DNA of 15,597 nucleotides from an uncultured Oscillospiraceae bacterium (GTDB lineage: Bacteria > Bacillota > Clostridia > Oscillospirales > Oscillospiraceae), in assembly GCA_910584395.1 (NCBI GenBank), contig CAJUAS010000037.1, forward strand, positions 1-15,597, given 5' to 3'. Below, piece by piece: positions 1 through 8,692 of this stretch. The notes beneath the pieces were generated by a model. The model ran no database searches and had not been told where the DNA came from. It worked only from the letters and a program-made list of their open reading frames with translations. The position numbers and the translations under genes are program-made. How positions within the stretch are numbered: the first letter of the stretch is position 1; each line of letters begins with the position of its first letter.

Positions 1-432
1 TACTGCAACCGCTACTGCGGCCGGGGGCAGCTGTTCGGCCTGCTGGGCGGACGCTTCGGGCTGTCCAGGAAAAAAGATGTCCCCAAATGGATGAAAAGCA
101 AGGCCTTCCGCTATGGCTTCCTGATTTGGTTTTTCATCATGTTTGTCCAGATGCTCTGGAATACATATCTGGTTTTCGCCGGGGCCCGTGATCTCCGGCA
201 GGTGGTCACGCTGCTGTGGACCTTCAAGCTGCCCTGGAATTGGGCCTATCACGGGACACTGTTCCATCCCGGCGTGGCTCAATTTGCCTTTGGTTTCTAC
301 AGCGTGATGTTGACATCCACGGTGCTGGGCCTTATTACTATGGTGCTGTTCAAGCCTCGCAGCTGGTGCGTATATTGTCCCATGGGAACCATGACCCAGC
401 TGATCTGCAAAGCAAAAAGTGGAAACGAGTGA
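1..432 (+). CDS. 4Fe-4S binding membrane protein, NapH/MauN-like (5' end missing)
   Basis: The gene enters the window already open and ends at TGA 430-432, leaving 143 codons. Seen: a cysteine cluster at the left edge (YCNRYCGRGQLFG), two hydrophobic segments (GFLIWFFIMFVQMLW and FAFGFYSVMLTSTVLGL), and a second cluster near the C-terminus (WCVYCPMGTMTQLIC). Cysteine clusters separated by membrane helices are typical of NapH/MauN/NosR-like polyferredoxin membrane proteins, which pass electrons between the membrane and redox partners. The partner here is unknown. An internal ATG at 91 is not the start, because the frame is open to base 1 and the first cysteine cluster lies upstream of it. A strong terminator follows at 453-493, so this is the last gene of its unit. 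It may belong to an integrated element ending near 900. Family call fairly sure; specific role not. Confidence 0.75.
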   Translation, partial: YCNRYCGRGQLFGLLGGRFGLSRKKDVPKWMKSKAFRYGFLIWFFIMFVQMLWNTYLVFAGARDLRQVVTLLWTFKLPWNWAYHGTLFHPGVAQFAFGFYSVMLTSTVLGLITMVLFKPRSWCVYCPMGTMTQLICKAKSGNE

Positions 433-452
433 TCGTATTATAAAAGGCAAAG

Positions 453-493
453 AAAAAACTGCAAGTCATCCTTCCGATGGCTTGCGGTTTTTT
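453..493 (+). terminator. Rho-independent terminator after the 4Fe-4S gene
   Basis: An 18-bp stem (453-470 with 476-493) closes a 5-base loop, with two G-U wobbles. The left arm starts with six A and the right arm ends with six T, so it can work in either direction. It lies 21 bases after the stop of the 4Fe-4S gene. Confidence 0.9.
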
Positions 494-900
494 GTAGCAA
501 GCAGATCTCTCTGCTTTTCATTGATTAGCGTATCAAATATTGAATCGTCCCCTCATTTACGGTTTTCCTTGACCACATAAAAAGCCACAGACGAGCGTGG
601 AGCACATGGAGAACGCACCGTCAAAGAGTTCCAAAGAACAAGTGGTATGGAGCGGAAATAGCTATAAACATTCCAAAATCGTTATAAGAAAGTTTCGGGA
701 ATTTTTTGTTTACAGTGCGGTAACTGTTGCTAGGGGAGAAGGAGGATCAATCATCAGCCTATCCAGTTGACCCAAACGCTGACCCAGACGCGGAAAAACT
801 GGGGCGGGGGAGACGGAGCATATGGAGCGGAGCGTATCCATGACCGGGCCAAAGACGGCTAAACGGACACGAAACAGCCAAACGTGACCTCCATGGCCAG
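494..900. other. Gene-poor, AT-richer stretch left of the tRNA half
   Basis: I see no convincing gene here. The stretch is visibly richer in A and T than the DNA to the right. A weak 6-bp hairpin (499-504 with 511-516) follows the terminator. The 11-mer TATGGAGCGGA occurs twice, at 646-656 and 821-831. A 21-codon reading frame with a passable ribosome site (822-887) is too short and featureless to call. The stretch ends exactly where tRNA-Pro sequence begins at 901, so it is best read as the end of an integrated element or its remnant. Confidence 0.5.
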
Positions 901-945
901 CTGGGGGTCAAGAGGCCGTGGGTTCAAGTCCCGCCACTCGGACCA
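901..945 (+). other. 3' half of tRNA-Pro(GGG): probable attachment site of an integrated element
   Basis: Seen in order: anticodon loop CTGGGGG (901-907, anticodon GGG at 903-905), 3' anticodon stem TCAAG (908-912), variable loop AGGCC (913-917), T stem and loop GTGGG-TTCAAGT-CCCGC (918-934), 3' acceptor strand CACTCGG (935-941), discriminator A and encoded CCA (943-945). The 5' anticodon stem should read CTTGA, but bases 896-900 read GCCAG. No D arm and no 5' acceptor strand (CCGAGTG) lie upstream. This is therefore a clean half tRNA cut at the anticodon loop, not a working gene. Tyrosine-recombinase elements often cross over in tRNA 3' halves and leave such a duplicate at the far end, in front of the original downstream DNA. 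The native-looking terminator follows at 948. Confidence 0.82.
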
Positions 946-947
946 AC

Positions 948-984
948 AAAAAGTCTTGGAATTGCAAAATTCCAAGACTTTTTT
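948..984. terminator. Terminator of the former tRNA-Pro gene, usable from both sides
   Basis: A perfect 16-bp stem (948-963 with 968-983) closes a GCAA tetraloop on the plus strand and runs into six T (979-984). It starts two bases after the tRNA CCA end, as expected for a tRNA terminator. On the minus strand it also ends in a T run, so it can stop transcription leaving the large minus-strand gene. Confidence 0.88.
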
Positions 985-1000
985 GTATCGATTTGCGTGC

Positions 1001-1034
1001 GCAAAGGGCCTCGGCGAAAGCCGAGGCCCTTTGC
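1001..1034 (-). terminator. Strong hairpin after the GH89/SLH gene
   Basis: A perfect 15-bp GC-rich stem (1001-1015 with 1020-1034) with a 4-base loop lies 24 bases beyond the TAA stop of the minus-strand gene. It has no clean T run directly after it on the minus strand. It probably works together with the next hairpin (948-984), which does. Confidence 0.7.
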
Positions 1035-1058
1035 TTGTTCGATGGAACGCGCTTGTTG

Positions 1059-4000
1059 TTATTTAATCAGGTCGATGAACCGGTCGAGCATGACTGCCAC
1101 TTCCGCGCGGGTGACGTTGGCCGTCGGGTCAAGGTTGTTCTGGCCCTTGCCCTTGAGAATGCCCTTGGCTACGCACCAAGCTACGCCGTCCACAGCCCAG
1201 CCGCCGGTGGTGTCGCCGTCGGCGAACTGGTCAAGGGTCTTTGCGTCCGCCTTGGTGTCCATGCCGACGAGCTTGGCGTAACGGGCCAGCATCACCGCAA
1301 GCTGCTCCCGGGTGATGACGTCGTCGGGGGCAAAGACGTCCTCGCTGACCCCCTTCACTACATTGGCCTTGGCCGCCCAAGCCACACCCTCGGTGTAGTA
1401 TTTCCCTTGGGCAACGTCCTTGAAGGTGGTCTCATAATCAGTCTTACCCTGAGACAGGCGGTGCAAAACGGTTGCCAGAGAACCGCGGGTCATGGGTGCG
1501 ACAGGGCTGTACTTGTTACCGCCCGTGCCGTTCACCAGCTCCAGCCCAGCCATCTTGTGGATGGCTTCTTCTGCCCAAGGCGTGGCGTCCACGTCCTCAA
1601 ACTTGGTTTCCGGTTCGGGAATGGCGGCGGGGATCTCTGCTTTCACCAGCTCCTCGCCGTTTTCGTCAGTGACGGTGATGGTCACGTCGCCGCCCTTGGT
1701 GGTGACGGTCTCGGACTTGGTGCCGTCGGGCTGCTGAACCGTCTCGGTCACCGTGCCGTCCGGCTTGGTGACGGTGGTCACCGTCGTGCCGTCATCTTTG
1801 GTCTCGGTGGTGGTGGAGGTGGAGGGACGGGAGCTGTCGCCGGAGGAGCGGACACGCCATGTGGCGGTGTAGCTGCGGCTGCCGGAAGAGCCGGCGGGGA
1901 CAGTGACCGTGAGGGTCGCCTCAGACAGACCTGTGCCGAGCCAGCCGGCGAAGATATAGCCCGAACGGGTGGGGTTGCGCAGCGTGAAGGAATCGTCGGC
2001 GGTGTAGGAGGTGGGATTGGGTTCGCCGGAGAGCTGACCTCCCGCCAAATCATAGGTGATCGTAAACGTGAGGGCGGGGATGCCGGAAGCGGAGATGCTC
2101 ACATTTCCGGTGACCTTCTCGCCGGGAATGACGACCTCGCCCGTCTCGGCATTGTAGGTGAAGTCCTCCGGGGCAAGGGCGGAGCCGCCTACGGTGATCG
2201 AGACGGCGGCAGGCAGCCGGTAGCCGTCCATAGGTGTGATGGTAAGCTCCAGTGCGTCGCCGTGGTGGATGGTGGAGGGCTGGCCGTCGGCAGTGAGGTG
2301 GGACAGATGCGTGTAATCAACGGTATAGACCTTTTTCACCGCTCCGCCGGTAATGACCAGATCCTCGGTAATGCCTTCTGTAAAGCGGATCAAGCCGTTG
2401 CGGTAGGTATAGGTGAAAATCTCTTCGCCGTCGTTTTTCTTTGTGATCTTGATGGAGTCGGGCAGCTCGTAGCCGCTGTCGGCGTGCAAAGTGATGGTGG
2501 GGGTGTCTCCGTGGATCACGGTGTGGCTTTGCTGGCCCATGCTGCAGGAGATATGGGTCAACTTGTGTTCCAAGGTGTAAGTCTTTCGCTCAAATTTAGC
2601 CGTAATGGTCACGGCGGCGGCGGGCATGGTAAAGGTGTAGACGCCCTCTGTTGCAGTTTCGGCAGCAATATGTTCGGTGCCGTCCGTTTCAACCGCCTTC
2701 AAAGAACCGCTGACCAGAAGATAGCCCGGATGGGGAGTGACCCAAAGGGTGACGGTATCTTCGGCCGGGATCTGCGTCCGCCCTGCTTGGACTTCGCCGC
2801 CGGCGAAGTTGTGGGGATTGTTTAAGGCATATTCCACAGCGCCCTCCACGGAGATGGTAACCGTGTTGGAGAAGGGGCCGGGGGTGTGGGTGTCGTCTCC
2901 GGCACGGCGGAGGATATAGCTGCCCACACCCAGACCGGTGATTTCAGCGGTGCCGTGGGTTTGGCCTTCCGCAGGCGTTTCCACTGCAGAGTCATCACAG
3001 AAATCCACCCAAGCGGCATCCTCGCCGGGAAGCTCGGTGCGATCCCACAGGAAGTACTGATACTTGCGCCCCTTAAAGAGGCCGGTGATGGCGCCGTCTG
3101 TTCTTCCTGCGGCGGAGACGTTGCGGTGGGTGGGAGTAGCCAGCATGGCAGGGCCGTCTGCCTTTGCGCCGGTGACGGCCTCGGAGGTGGAGGAACCCTC
3201 ATAGGGGTCGGTGGCAGTGACCTTTACGGTGATCTGGCAGCCGATATCCGCCTGAGTCACGGCGTACCGGGCGGTCTCTGCGCCGTCGATGGCGGAGCCG
3301 TCACGATACCACTGATAGAGAGGATGATCCTTCGCCCCGGCGGGAGAAAGCTGGTTGAGGGAGGCGGTGAGGGTAGAGCCGAACTTGGCGATGTTATCCG
3401 TATCGCCGGTAATGTGCACATTTCCGCTCAGCTTGGCCTTCACGGATACGGCGCAGGCAGCGGTAAGCGCACCATCCTCGGCAGTGACGGTGATGGTGGC
3501 ATTGCCCACGCCCGTAGCGGTGACAACGCCGTTATTGACGGTGGCCACTGCGGAGTTATCCGTGGACCAGCTCACGGTTTTGTTGGTGGCGTTGGCGGGA
3601 GAGATGTCGGCAACAAGGGTAAGGGTGGGGCTTCCGTCGTTGATATAAAGGGTGGCGGAGGTCGTGCGCAAGGTAATGTCTTCTACGGGAATGGGGGTGT
3701 TGGTCACACGAATCTCGGCGGCGGAGGCGAAATTACCCTCGCTGGTGACAGCTACCAGCTTGACATAGCGGGCGGAGGTGGCTTCAAAGGATGCCTTTTT
3801 CCAGTCGGTGGTAGTGTTCCAAGTGCCGGAGGCGACCTCCCGCCATGTGGAGGAGGAGCCTTCCCAGTCGGTGTCGCTGGAACTCACCAAAACCTTGTAT
3901 TCTTTGATTTTGCCGTTGGAACCCTCTTGGCGGGGAAGGTAACGCAGACCGTCTACCATCTGGGCATGACCCAGATCGAAAGCGATCCACATATTGGCGC

Positions 4001-7000
4001 GGACGCCGTTGTCATACGGGGTGTGCCACAGGGTGTTGGACTTGCCGTCCAGAACCTTGTCAGCTTCCTCGCCGGATTGCTGGCTGCCCGCCTTGGCGGC
4101 AGCGATAGGGAGGTCATAAGTATCTATAGCTTCGGGCGGGGTGACGAGGGAGAAATCCGCCAGCACCTGCTGCCCGAGGGTCTGGAGATCAAGGCCGTTG
4201 GGCTGGTTGGAGTAGGAAGTGGTTTCGCGGGCATATTTCCACTCCCAAGGAAACCAGCTTCCTACGTCGATATTGCCGTTGTTCCCGGCGGCCAGATTGG
4301 CTTTCGCCTGATTGATCCACTTTTCCCAACGGGCTTTGTAGAAGTCTTTTGTGAGGCCGGCCCACTGGCGGTTGGAGTAGTCCTTCAGACCGCCGGTCTC
4401 GCACTGCTGGACAGCGCCCCATGTCGTGACCAAGGCCTTGGCGTTGCGAAGGTAGAGACGCTTGGAAAAGTCGTCGGCATTTCGGGCCATCTCCGAGGCG
4501 TTGCCTGTCCATGTGCCGAAGAGGAATTCCTTGCGGGTACCCATGACCTGATCGGACAGGTCGATGAGAGCGAGGAATTGATCCGACAGGGCGGAAAACT
4601 CTGCGGCGTCCTTACTGTCGTAGGCGGCGACCATTTTGGTGTGAATGTACTGGGCGGTGTTGGACAAAACCTGCTTGAGGACATCAGCGAGGTCGTAGAG
4701 GTAAGCGTCGCTGGCGGAGAGGGTATCATAGTCCTCCAGCAACAACTGCGCGGCTTCCTGAAGCTTGACCTTGTCGTAGTAAATGTGGCTGTAGCCCCAC
4801 GTGGAGGCTGCGGCGATGCTTTTGGCAGGGCGGGCGTTGACCACCGATTCGGGAGCGCCCTGCTTGACGTTATTTTTAGTGGAGCTATACACCGTCTCGG
4901 CAAGAATGGCCATGGCGCGCTGGGCGTTTTCGCTCTCTGCGCCATAGCGGCGGGTGACGTAGCTGTTGAGCCAGCTCTCCAGATCGATCTCGGCCAAGGG
5001 CTGGGCGGCGTCATCCGCCCAGATGGTCTCAAAGAGGAAGTCATAGAGGACGGGGTTTTCTTGGCTGCCTTCGGGGGAGATGCCTATACCTGCCATATGC
5101 CGGGCGCGGTTGGCGGAAGAAGGGATATTCGTTTGGAGGTTGCCCAGATAGCCGTGGAGGCCCATGCGGCCGCCAAAATTGTTGAGCTGACACCATACCC
5201 AAGGCGTGTCGGAGAATTCCTTCAGACCGTCGCCATCGGTATCTTCGCCGTAGGTGAGCCAGTTTTGCTGACGCTCGGCATAAAGATCCAACACCAAAGC
5301 GTGGTCGCGGCGATCCACGCGGGTGGGGTTGCTTCCGGCGCGCAGACCGGCCAACAGGCCGGCGGAGGGGTTGCCCTGCCAAGACTGGATGACCCAGATG
5401 GCGTCGGAGTCAAAGTCGATCAGGCTGTCCAACAGCTCGCTGGCGATCAAGGTGGTGCTCATGCCGCCGACGTTGCCGCCCTCATGGAAGGGGTCGGTGG
5501 CGTAGTATTTGGCATCGCCAAAGACCTTGCGCTGGGCCTCATAAAATTTGCGGGCGTATTCATCGTAGGTCGCGGTATCGGTTTTCAGCATGGTGGGGCG
5601 CTGGAAAGAGCACCAAACACCCTGAGGGATAATGGCGGCGTTGGGGTCGTGGGTGACGATCTCCACGGGAACCATGCCGCTGAACGCCTGAAGGACAGGC
5701 TCCATACCAAGGGTGCGCATGATGCGCTGATTCTTGCGGCCCAGCTCCACGCGCTCGGTTAGGAAGGAATCATGGATGGGGCCGCCGAAGCCGGTGAGGT
5801 TGGCCATGTAGGCCCAAGCATAGTAGCCCGGGCCGGCCAAAAAGTCTTTGGCCTCTTGGTGGGAGAAGCCCACGCTCATAAGAAACTCCCGCCAGACCTC
5901 CTCCTGACCGGTGATGTCCAACACCAAGTTGACGCCGTTCAAGGCCAGCCAGTCCAGCTCGTTGCGCCATTCGTCTTCGCCCCAGAAGGCCATGGAGTAG
6001 GAGTGGGTGCAGTAATTGTACGCGTAGCGGACGGGGAAGCGGGTCTCCTTATGAACCGTGCCGTTGACGGGAACAATGGCGGCGGGCATTTTTACCTGAT
6101 TGCCCACCTGAGAGATGTGGACATTGCAGAAATACTTCAGATAGTGATTGATGCCCGTGGCCAGAGATACGCCGTTGTTGCCGGTGACCTTGATCTTTCC
6201 GCCCTCGTCGGTGAGGGTGAAGTAGTCATAGCCGTTGGCGGCCTTGGGCTGGATGTCCAATGTAAACCAGTTTACATAATTCTGGCCGATCTGACGGGAA
6301 ATGATGCCTTGTACTTCGGCGATGGTGTCGTCATTGGTGATGGGGGCGGCATAGGCGGAAGCGGTAAAGTCTCCGACATTCACTTCAGGAGTCTGCTGAA
6401 GGGGAGAGCCGGAGGGAGTGCCGATCACGCGCACTTCGTTGAGGGTCGGAGAGGCGCCGCCGGAGTAATACTCAATGTACACACGGACGATGCGGGCTTC
6501 GGCGGAGACGGCGTGCTTGTCGCCGCCGGCAGGGCAGACGGCGTCAGTGAGCTTTTCGCCGACCTTTTGGAAGTCGCGGCCGTCAAGGCTGGTGTAAAGT
6601 GTGTATTCCGTATAGCCTTTAGCGGGGGTGACCACCTGAATTTCAGAAATATTGTAGTTTGCCTCCAAGTCGATGTCCACATAGGCGGGATACATATCCG
6701 CGCGCCAGCCGGTCGCAAGGTCGCCGTCGTTGACCAGATAAGTGGTGGCGGCGCTGAAGTTGCCGTGGGCAGGTTTGTCAAAGGCGACGCTGCCGCTGTC
6801 GGTAACGGGCGCGGTATAAGTGCCGAAAATCTGAAGATCGCTGAGCTGAGAGAGATCGGACAGTTCTACGCGTATTTTGCTCATACCGGCGGGGAAGGAG
6901 AGGACATTGTCGCCGTTGGTCAGTTGGGCAAAATAGGTGCTCCATTCCGCGTCCCGCTTCATCTTGCCTTTCAAGACGGCGGTGACATCACCGGGCAGGG

Positions 7001-8609
7001 AGACGCGGAAGCCGACAATCTGTTGGTTGCCGCCAAAGTCCCATTCCCGGTAACCTTCGCCGTCGCGCGTGGTGGCGTGGGTGGTGATGTTATCGTAGTT
7101 TCCGAGGTCGATGGCTTCATCTACCGCGTAAATACGAACCTCGGCAATAGCGGGCCAAGCCTGACCGTTGGTTTTGAGAAGTGAGACACGGGTGTGAGTC
7201 ATGCGCTGAGGCTCATCCAAGCTGAGAACGTAAGTTTCGTTGACGTCATGGCCAGTCTTCTTTGCCAGTTCTTCATAGTCTGTGGTAACATTGTTGACGG
7301 CGCGGCTGACAGATAGGTCGAAGGTGCGGCCGTTGAAACGCTCAAAGTCCACCTCCACCCGCTTGACCAGCATATTGCCGGGAAGGGCAAAGTCCACGTT
7401 GGCGGGCCAAGATCCGCTGTCTGCGCCCCACCAAGTGCTGATGCTGCCATCCGTCATTTTTCCGGCATCCGCTTCCTTGCTTGGGACGGTAATGTTGGAG
7501 AGCTTCGCGACTTCAATGAGGCCGTCGTATGGATTGTCCATCTCGTTGCCGTAAACGCTGAGCTCGGCAATTGCACCCCAAGAACCTCCGCCGCCTTGGT
7601 GGAGGACAAATTTGACATAGCGGATCTCTTCAAGGGCAGGAAAGGCCGTCAAAAGGATATTTTGATTGGCGATCCTGCGGATCTCGACGCCTGCGGCCCG
7701 AAGAGCCCAAGTGATGTCGCCGTCCTTTTGGGTGTAGACGTCGCAGGTGTACCAGTGGGAGGCATTATCCGCCTTGGCAGCCAGACGGAAGCCGCCCACA
7801 GAGTAGTTCTGCCCCAGATCCAACTGAACCCAAGCGTCGTCACCGGTGGCGGAAAGGGGCTGGCCGTAAAAGCCGCTTTCTGTCTCGTCACTGCCGTCCA
7901 CCCAAGTGCTCATATTACAGGTGCCGGTGCCGTTTTTGGTGATGGTGGCGTTGGGCGCCAGATTGGTAAGGGTGGAGAGGTCAACGGGCTTGGGCTCGAC
8001 CCAGATCTCTGCTTCGGCAAGGGCGGGCCAGAAGCTGCCGGCCGCACCGCCGTTGGTGGGGTTGGTAAGGCTGACCTTGAGGGAGGAGACCGCTTTCGCT
8101 TCCGCAAAGGTATAAACATACTTGTCGTTGAAGCTGGCCACGACCTGCTGGTCCACTTGCGTGCCGTCGGCGGTTAGGGTGATGGTGACGCCCCATGCGG
8201 CTTTGTTCTGTTCAAACGACAGGATCACGGTTTTGACCTTTTCCCCCTTTTGAGGAAGACCGAAGGTCACCTCGCCGGGAAAGGCACTGTTCTGCCCCCA
8301 GAGGGTGGTGTAGTTTCTGTCGTATAAGTTGGTTTTTGGCTTGTCATTGGTGTCGGACTTCGTCGTAATAGCGCACTGGCTGGTGATGTTCATCAACCCG
8401 GCGGTGTCCACCTCCGCCAGTTCAGCCTTGGAGGCGTCTTCCCCTTGCGGGAGCTCCGCGAATTGGGACAGCTCGGCGTCCTCCCAAACGGGGACTTCGG
8501 GATACTCCTCGTCCCGGATGGAAACGCCTGCTGCCAGAGCTGCTGACGGAAGCAGCCCCATCAGCATCACCAGCGTCAATAACCCTGCCAGCAACCTCTT
8601 TGTTTTCAT
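1059..8609 (-). CDS. Giant SLH-anchored GH89 alpha-N-acetylglucosaminidase with multiple carbohydrate-binding modules
   Basis: 2516 residues. GH89 enzymes remove terminal alpha-linked GlcNAc; C. perfringens AgnC acts on gastric-type mucin. Domains (approximate residues): signal peptide 1-26; five F5/8C or CBM32-like modules at 73-205, 210-355, 360-495, 500-600 (degenerate) and 605-735; GH89 N-terminal domain 735-855; catalytic barrel about 860-1210; helical domain to about 1475; F5/8C 1505-1636; BIG2-type Ig 1640-1722; Ig-like 1730-1815; Fn3-like 1820-1920; bacterial repeats 1923-2252; linker 2253-2333; three SLH domains 2335-2516 (TRGS, TREQ, TRAE motifs). E1043 (DPFHEGG) and E1180 (SPEGSQEN) align with catalytic E316 and E446 of human NAGLU. 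Start: the frame is open to 8714, but ATG 8609 begins a textbook signal peptide, has AGGCGG 10 bases upstream and lies downstream of the promoter. It is likely exported and held by SLH domains on wall polymer. GH89 and SLH calls are firm; some stalk domain names are approximate. Confidence 0.93.
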   Translation of the reverse strand: MKTKRLLAGLLTLVMLMGLLPSAALAAGVSIRDEEYPEVPVWEDAELSQFAELPQGEDASKAELAEVDTAGLMNITSQCAITTKSDTNDKPKTNLYDRNYTTLWGQNSAFPGEVTFGLPQKGEKVKTVILSFEQNKAAWGVTITLTADGTQVDQQVVASFNDKYVYTFAEAKAVSSLKVSLTNPTNGGAAGSFWPALAEAEIWVEPKPVDLSTLTNLAPNATITKNGTGTCNMSTWVDGSDETESGFYGQPLSATGDDAWVQLDLGQNYSVGGFRLAAKADNASHWYTCDVYTQKDGDITWALRAAGVEIRRIANQNILLTAFPALEEIRYVKFVLHQGGGGSWGAIAELSVYGNEMDNPYDGLIEVAKLSNITVPSKEADAGKMTDGSISTWWGADSGSWPANVDFALPGNMLVKRVEVDFERFNGRTFDLSVSRAVNNVTTDYEELAKKTGHDVNETYVLSLDEPQRMTHTRVSLLKTNGQAWPAIAEVRIYAVDEAIDLGNYDNITTHATTRDGEGYREWDFGGNQQIVGFRVSLPGDVTAVLKGKMKRDAEWSTYFAQLTNGDNVLSFPAGMSKIRVELSDLSQLSDLQIFGTYTAPVTDSGSVAFDKPAHGNFSAATTYLVNDGDLATGWRADMYPAYVDIDLEANYNISEIQVVTPAKGYTEYTLYTSLDGRDFQKVGEKLTDAVCPAGGDKHAVSAEARIVRVYIEYYSGGASPTLNEVRVIGTPSGSPLQQTPEVNVGDFTASAYAAPITNDDTIAEVQGIISRQIGQNYVNWFTLDIQPKAANGYDYFTLTDEGGKIKVTGNNGVSLATGINHYLKYFCNVHISQVGNQVKMPAAIVPVNGTVHKETRFPVRYAYNYCTHSYSMAFWGEDEWRNELDWLALNGVNLVLDITGQEEVWREFLMSVGFSHQEAKDFLAGPGYYAWAYMANLTGFGGPIHDSFLTERVELGRKNQRIMRTLGMEPVLQAFSGMVPVEIVTHDPNAAIIPQGVWCSFQRPTMLKTDTATYDEYARKFYEAQRKVFGDAKYYATDPFHEGGNVGGMSTTLIASELLDSLIDFDSDAIWVIQSWQGNPSAGLLAGLRAGSNPTRVDRRDHALVLDLYAERQQNWLTYGEDTDGDGLKEFSDTPWVWCQLNNFGGRMGLHGYLGNLQTNIPSSANRARHMAGIGISPEGSQENPVLYDFLFETIWADDAAQPLAEIDLESWLNSYVTRRYGAESENAQRAMAILAETVYSSTKNNVKQGAPESVVNARPAKSIAAASTWGYSHIYYDKVKLQEAAQLLLEDYDTLSASDAYLYDLADVLKQVLSNTAQYIHTKMVAAYDSKDAAEFSALSDQFLALIDLSDQVMGTRKEFLFGTWTGNASEMARNADDFSKRLYLRNAKALVTTWGAVQQCETGGLKDYSNRQWAGLTKDFYKARWEKWINQAKANLAAGNNGNIDVGSWFPWEWKYARETTSYSNQPNGLDLQTLGQQVLADFSLVTPPEAIDTYDLPIAAAKAGSQQSGEEADKVLDGKSNTLWHTPYDNGVRANMWIAFDLGHAQMVDGLRYLPRQEGSNGKIKEYKVLVSSSDTDWEGSSSTWREVASGTWNTTTDWKKASFEATSARYVKLVAVTSEGNFASAAEIRVTNTPIPVEDITLRTTSATLYINDGSPTLTLVADISPANATNKTVSWSTDNSAVATVNNGVVTATGVGNATITVTAEDGALTAACAVSVKAKLSGNVHITGDTDNIAKFGSTLTASLNQLSPAGAKDHPLYQWYRDGSAIDGAETARYAVTQADIGCQITVKVTATDPYEGSSTSEAVTGAKADGPAMLATPTHRNVSAAGRTDGAITGLFKGRKYQYFLWDRTELPGEDAAWVDFCDDSAVETPAEGQTHGTAEITGLGVGSYILRRAGDDTHTPGPFSNTVTISVEGAVEYALNNPHNFAGGEVQAGRTQIPAEDTVTLWVTPHPGYLLVSGSLKAVETDGTEHIAAETATEGVYTFTMPAAAVTITAKFERKTYTLEHKLTHISCSMGQQSHTVIHGDTPTITLHADSGYELPDSIKITKKNDGEEIFTYTYRNGLIRFTEGITEDLVITGGAVKKVYTVDYTHLSHLTADGQPSTIHHGDALELTITPMDGYRLPAAVSITVGGSALAPEDFTYNAETGEVVIPGEKVTGNVSISASGIPALTFTITYDLAGGQLSGEPNPTSYTADDSFTLRNPTRSGYIFAGWLGTGLSEATLTVTVPAGSSGSRSYTATWRVRSSGDSSRPSTSTTTETKDDGTTVTTVTKPDGTVTETVQQPDGTKSETVTTKGGDVTITVTDENGEELVKAEIPAAIPEPETKFEDVDATPWAEEAIHKMAGLELVNGTGGNKYSPVAPMTRGSLATVLHRLSQGKTDYETTFKDVAQGKYYTEGVAWAAKANVVKGVSEDVFAPDDVITREQLAVMLARYAKLVGMDTKADAKTLDQFADGDTTGGWAVDGVAWCVAKGILKGKGQNNLDPTANVTRAEVAVMLDRFIDLIK
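1671..1805 (-). repeat. Thr/Asp/Gly-rich degenerate repeat linker before the SLH domains
   Basis: Residues 2269-2313 of the giant protein repeat an 11-12 residue theme: ETKDDGTTVTTV, TKPDGTVTETV, QQPDGTKSETV, TTKGGDVTITV. The repeat also shows in the DNA, with recurring gtgacggt and gtgccgtc blocks. Such linkers are common just before SLH domains in Clostridia and probably act as a flexible wall-spanning spacer. Confidence 0.75.
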
Positions 8610-8664
8610 CGCCTGATACCGCCTTTCCAAGAGTATTGTTAAAATTGCACAAAAACGAACCGGA

Positions 8665-8692
8665 TTATTCTGATTATACATGGTCAGAATAA
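8665..8692. promoter_or_regulatory. Perfect 9-bp inverted repeat at the GH89 promoter, probable operator
   Basis: TTATTCTGA (8665-8673) and its exact complement TCAGAATAA (8684-8692) flank a 10-base spacer. The right arm covers the -10 box (8686-8691). Two further dyads interlock with it: TGGTCA/TGACCA (8681-8686, 8701-8706) and TTGAC/GTCAA (8700-8704, 8710-8714), the last covering the -35 box. A bound repressor here would block RNA polymerase. The protein that binds is unknown and no regulator gene is in view. Confidence 0.6.

Noticed and set aside
822..887. 21-codon basic reading frame just before the tRNA half
   Set aside because: It has a GGAG-like site upstream but is very short, has no domain or composition signal, and sits in otherwise decayed-looking DNA.
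850..945. A complete tRNA-Pro gene
   Set aside because: No D arm, no 5' acceptor strand (CCGAGTG) and no 5' anticodon stem are present upstream of 901, so only the 3' half is supported.
918..7184. Long plus-strand reading frames of 635, 958 and 470 codons opposite the large minus-strand gene
   Set aside because: They mirror the GC-rich codons of the GH89/SLH gene, have low-complexity Gly/Ala/Val-rich translations with no recognisable domains, and lack convincing ribosome sites. The first would also start inside the tRNA half.
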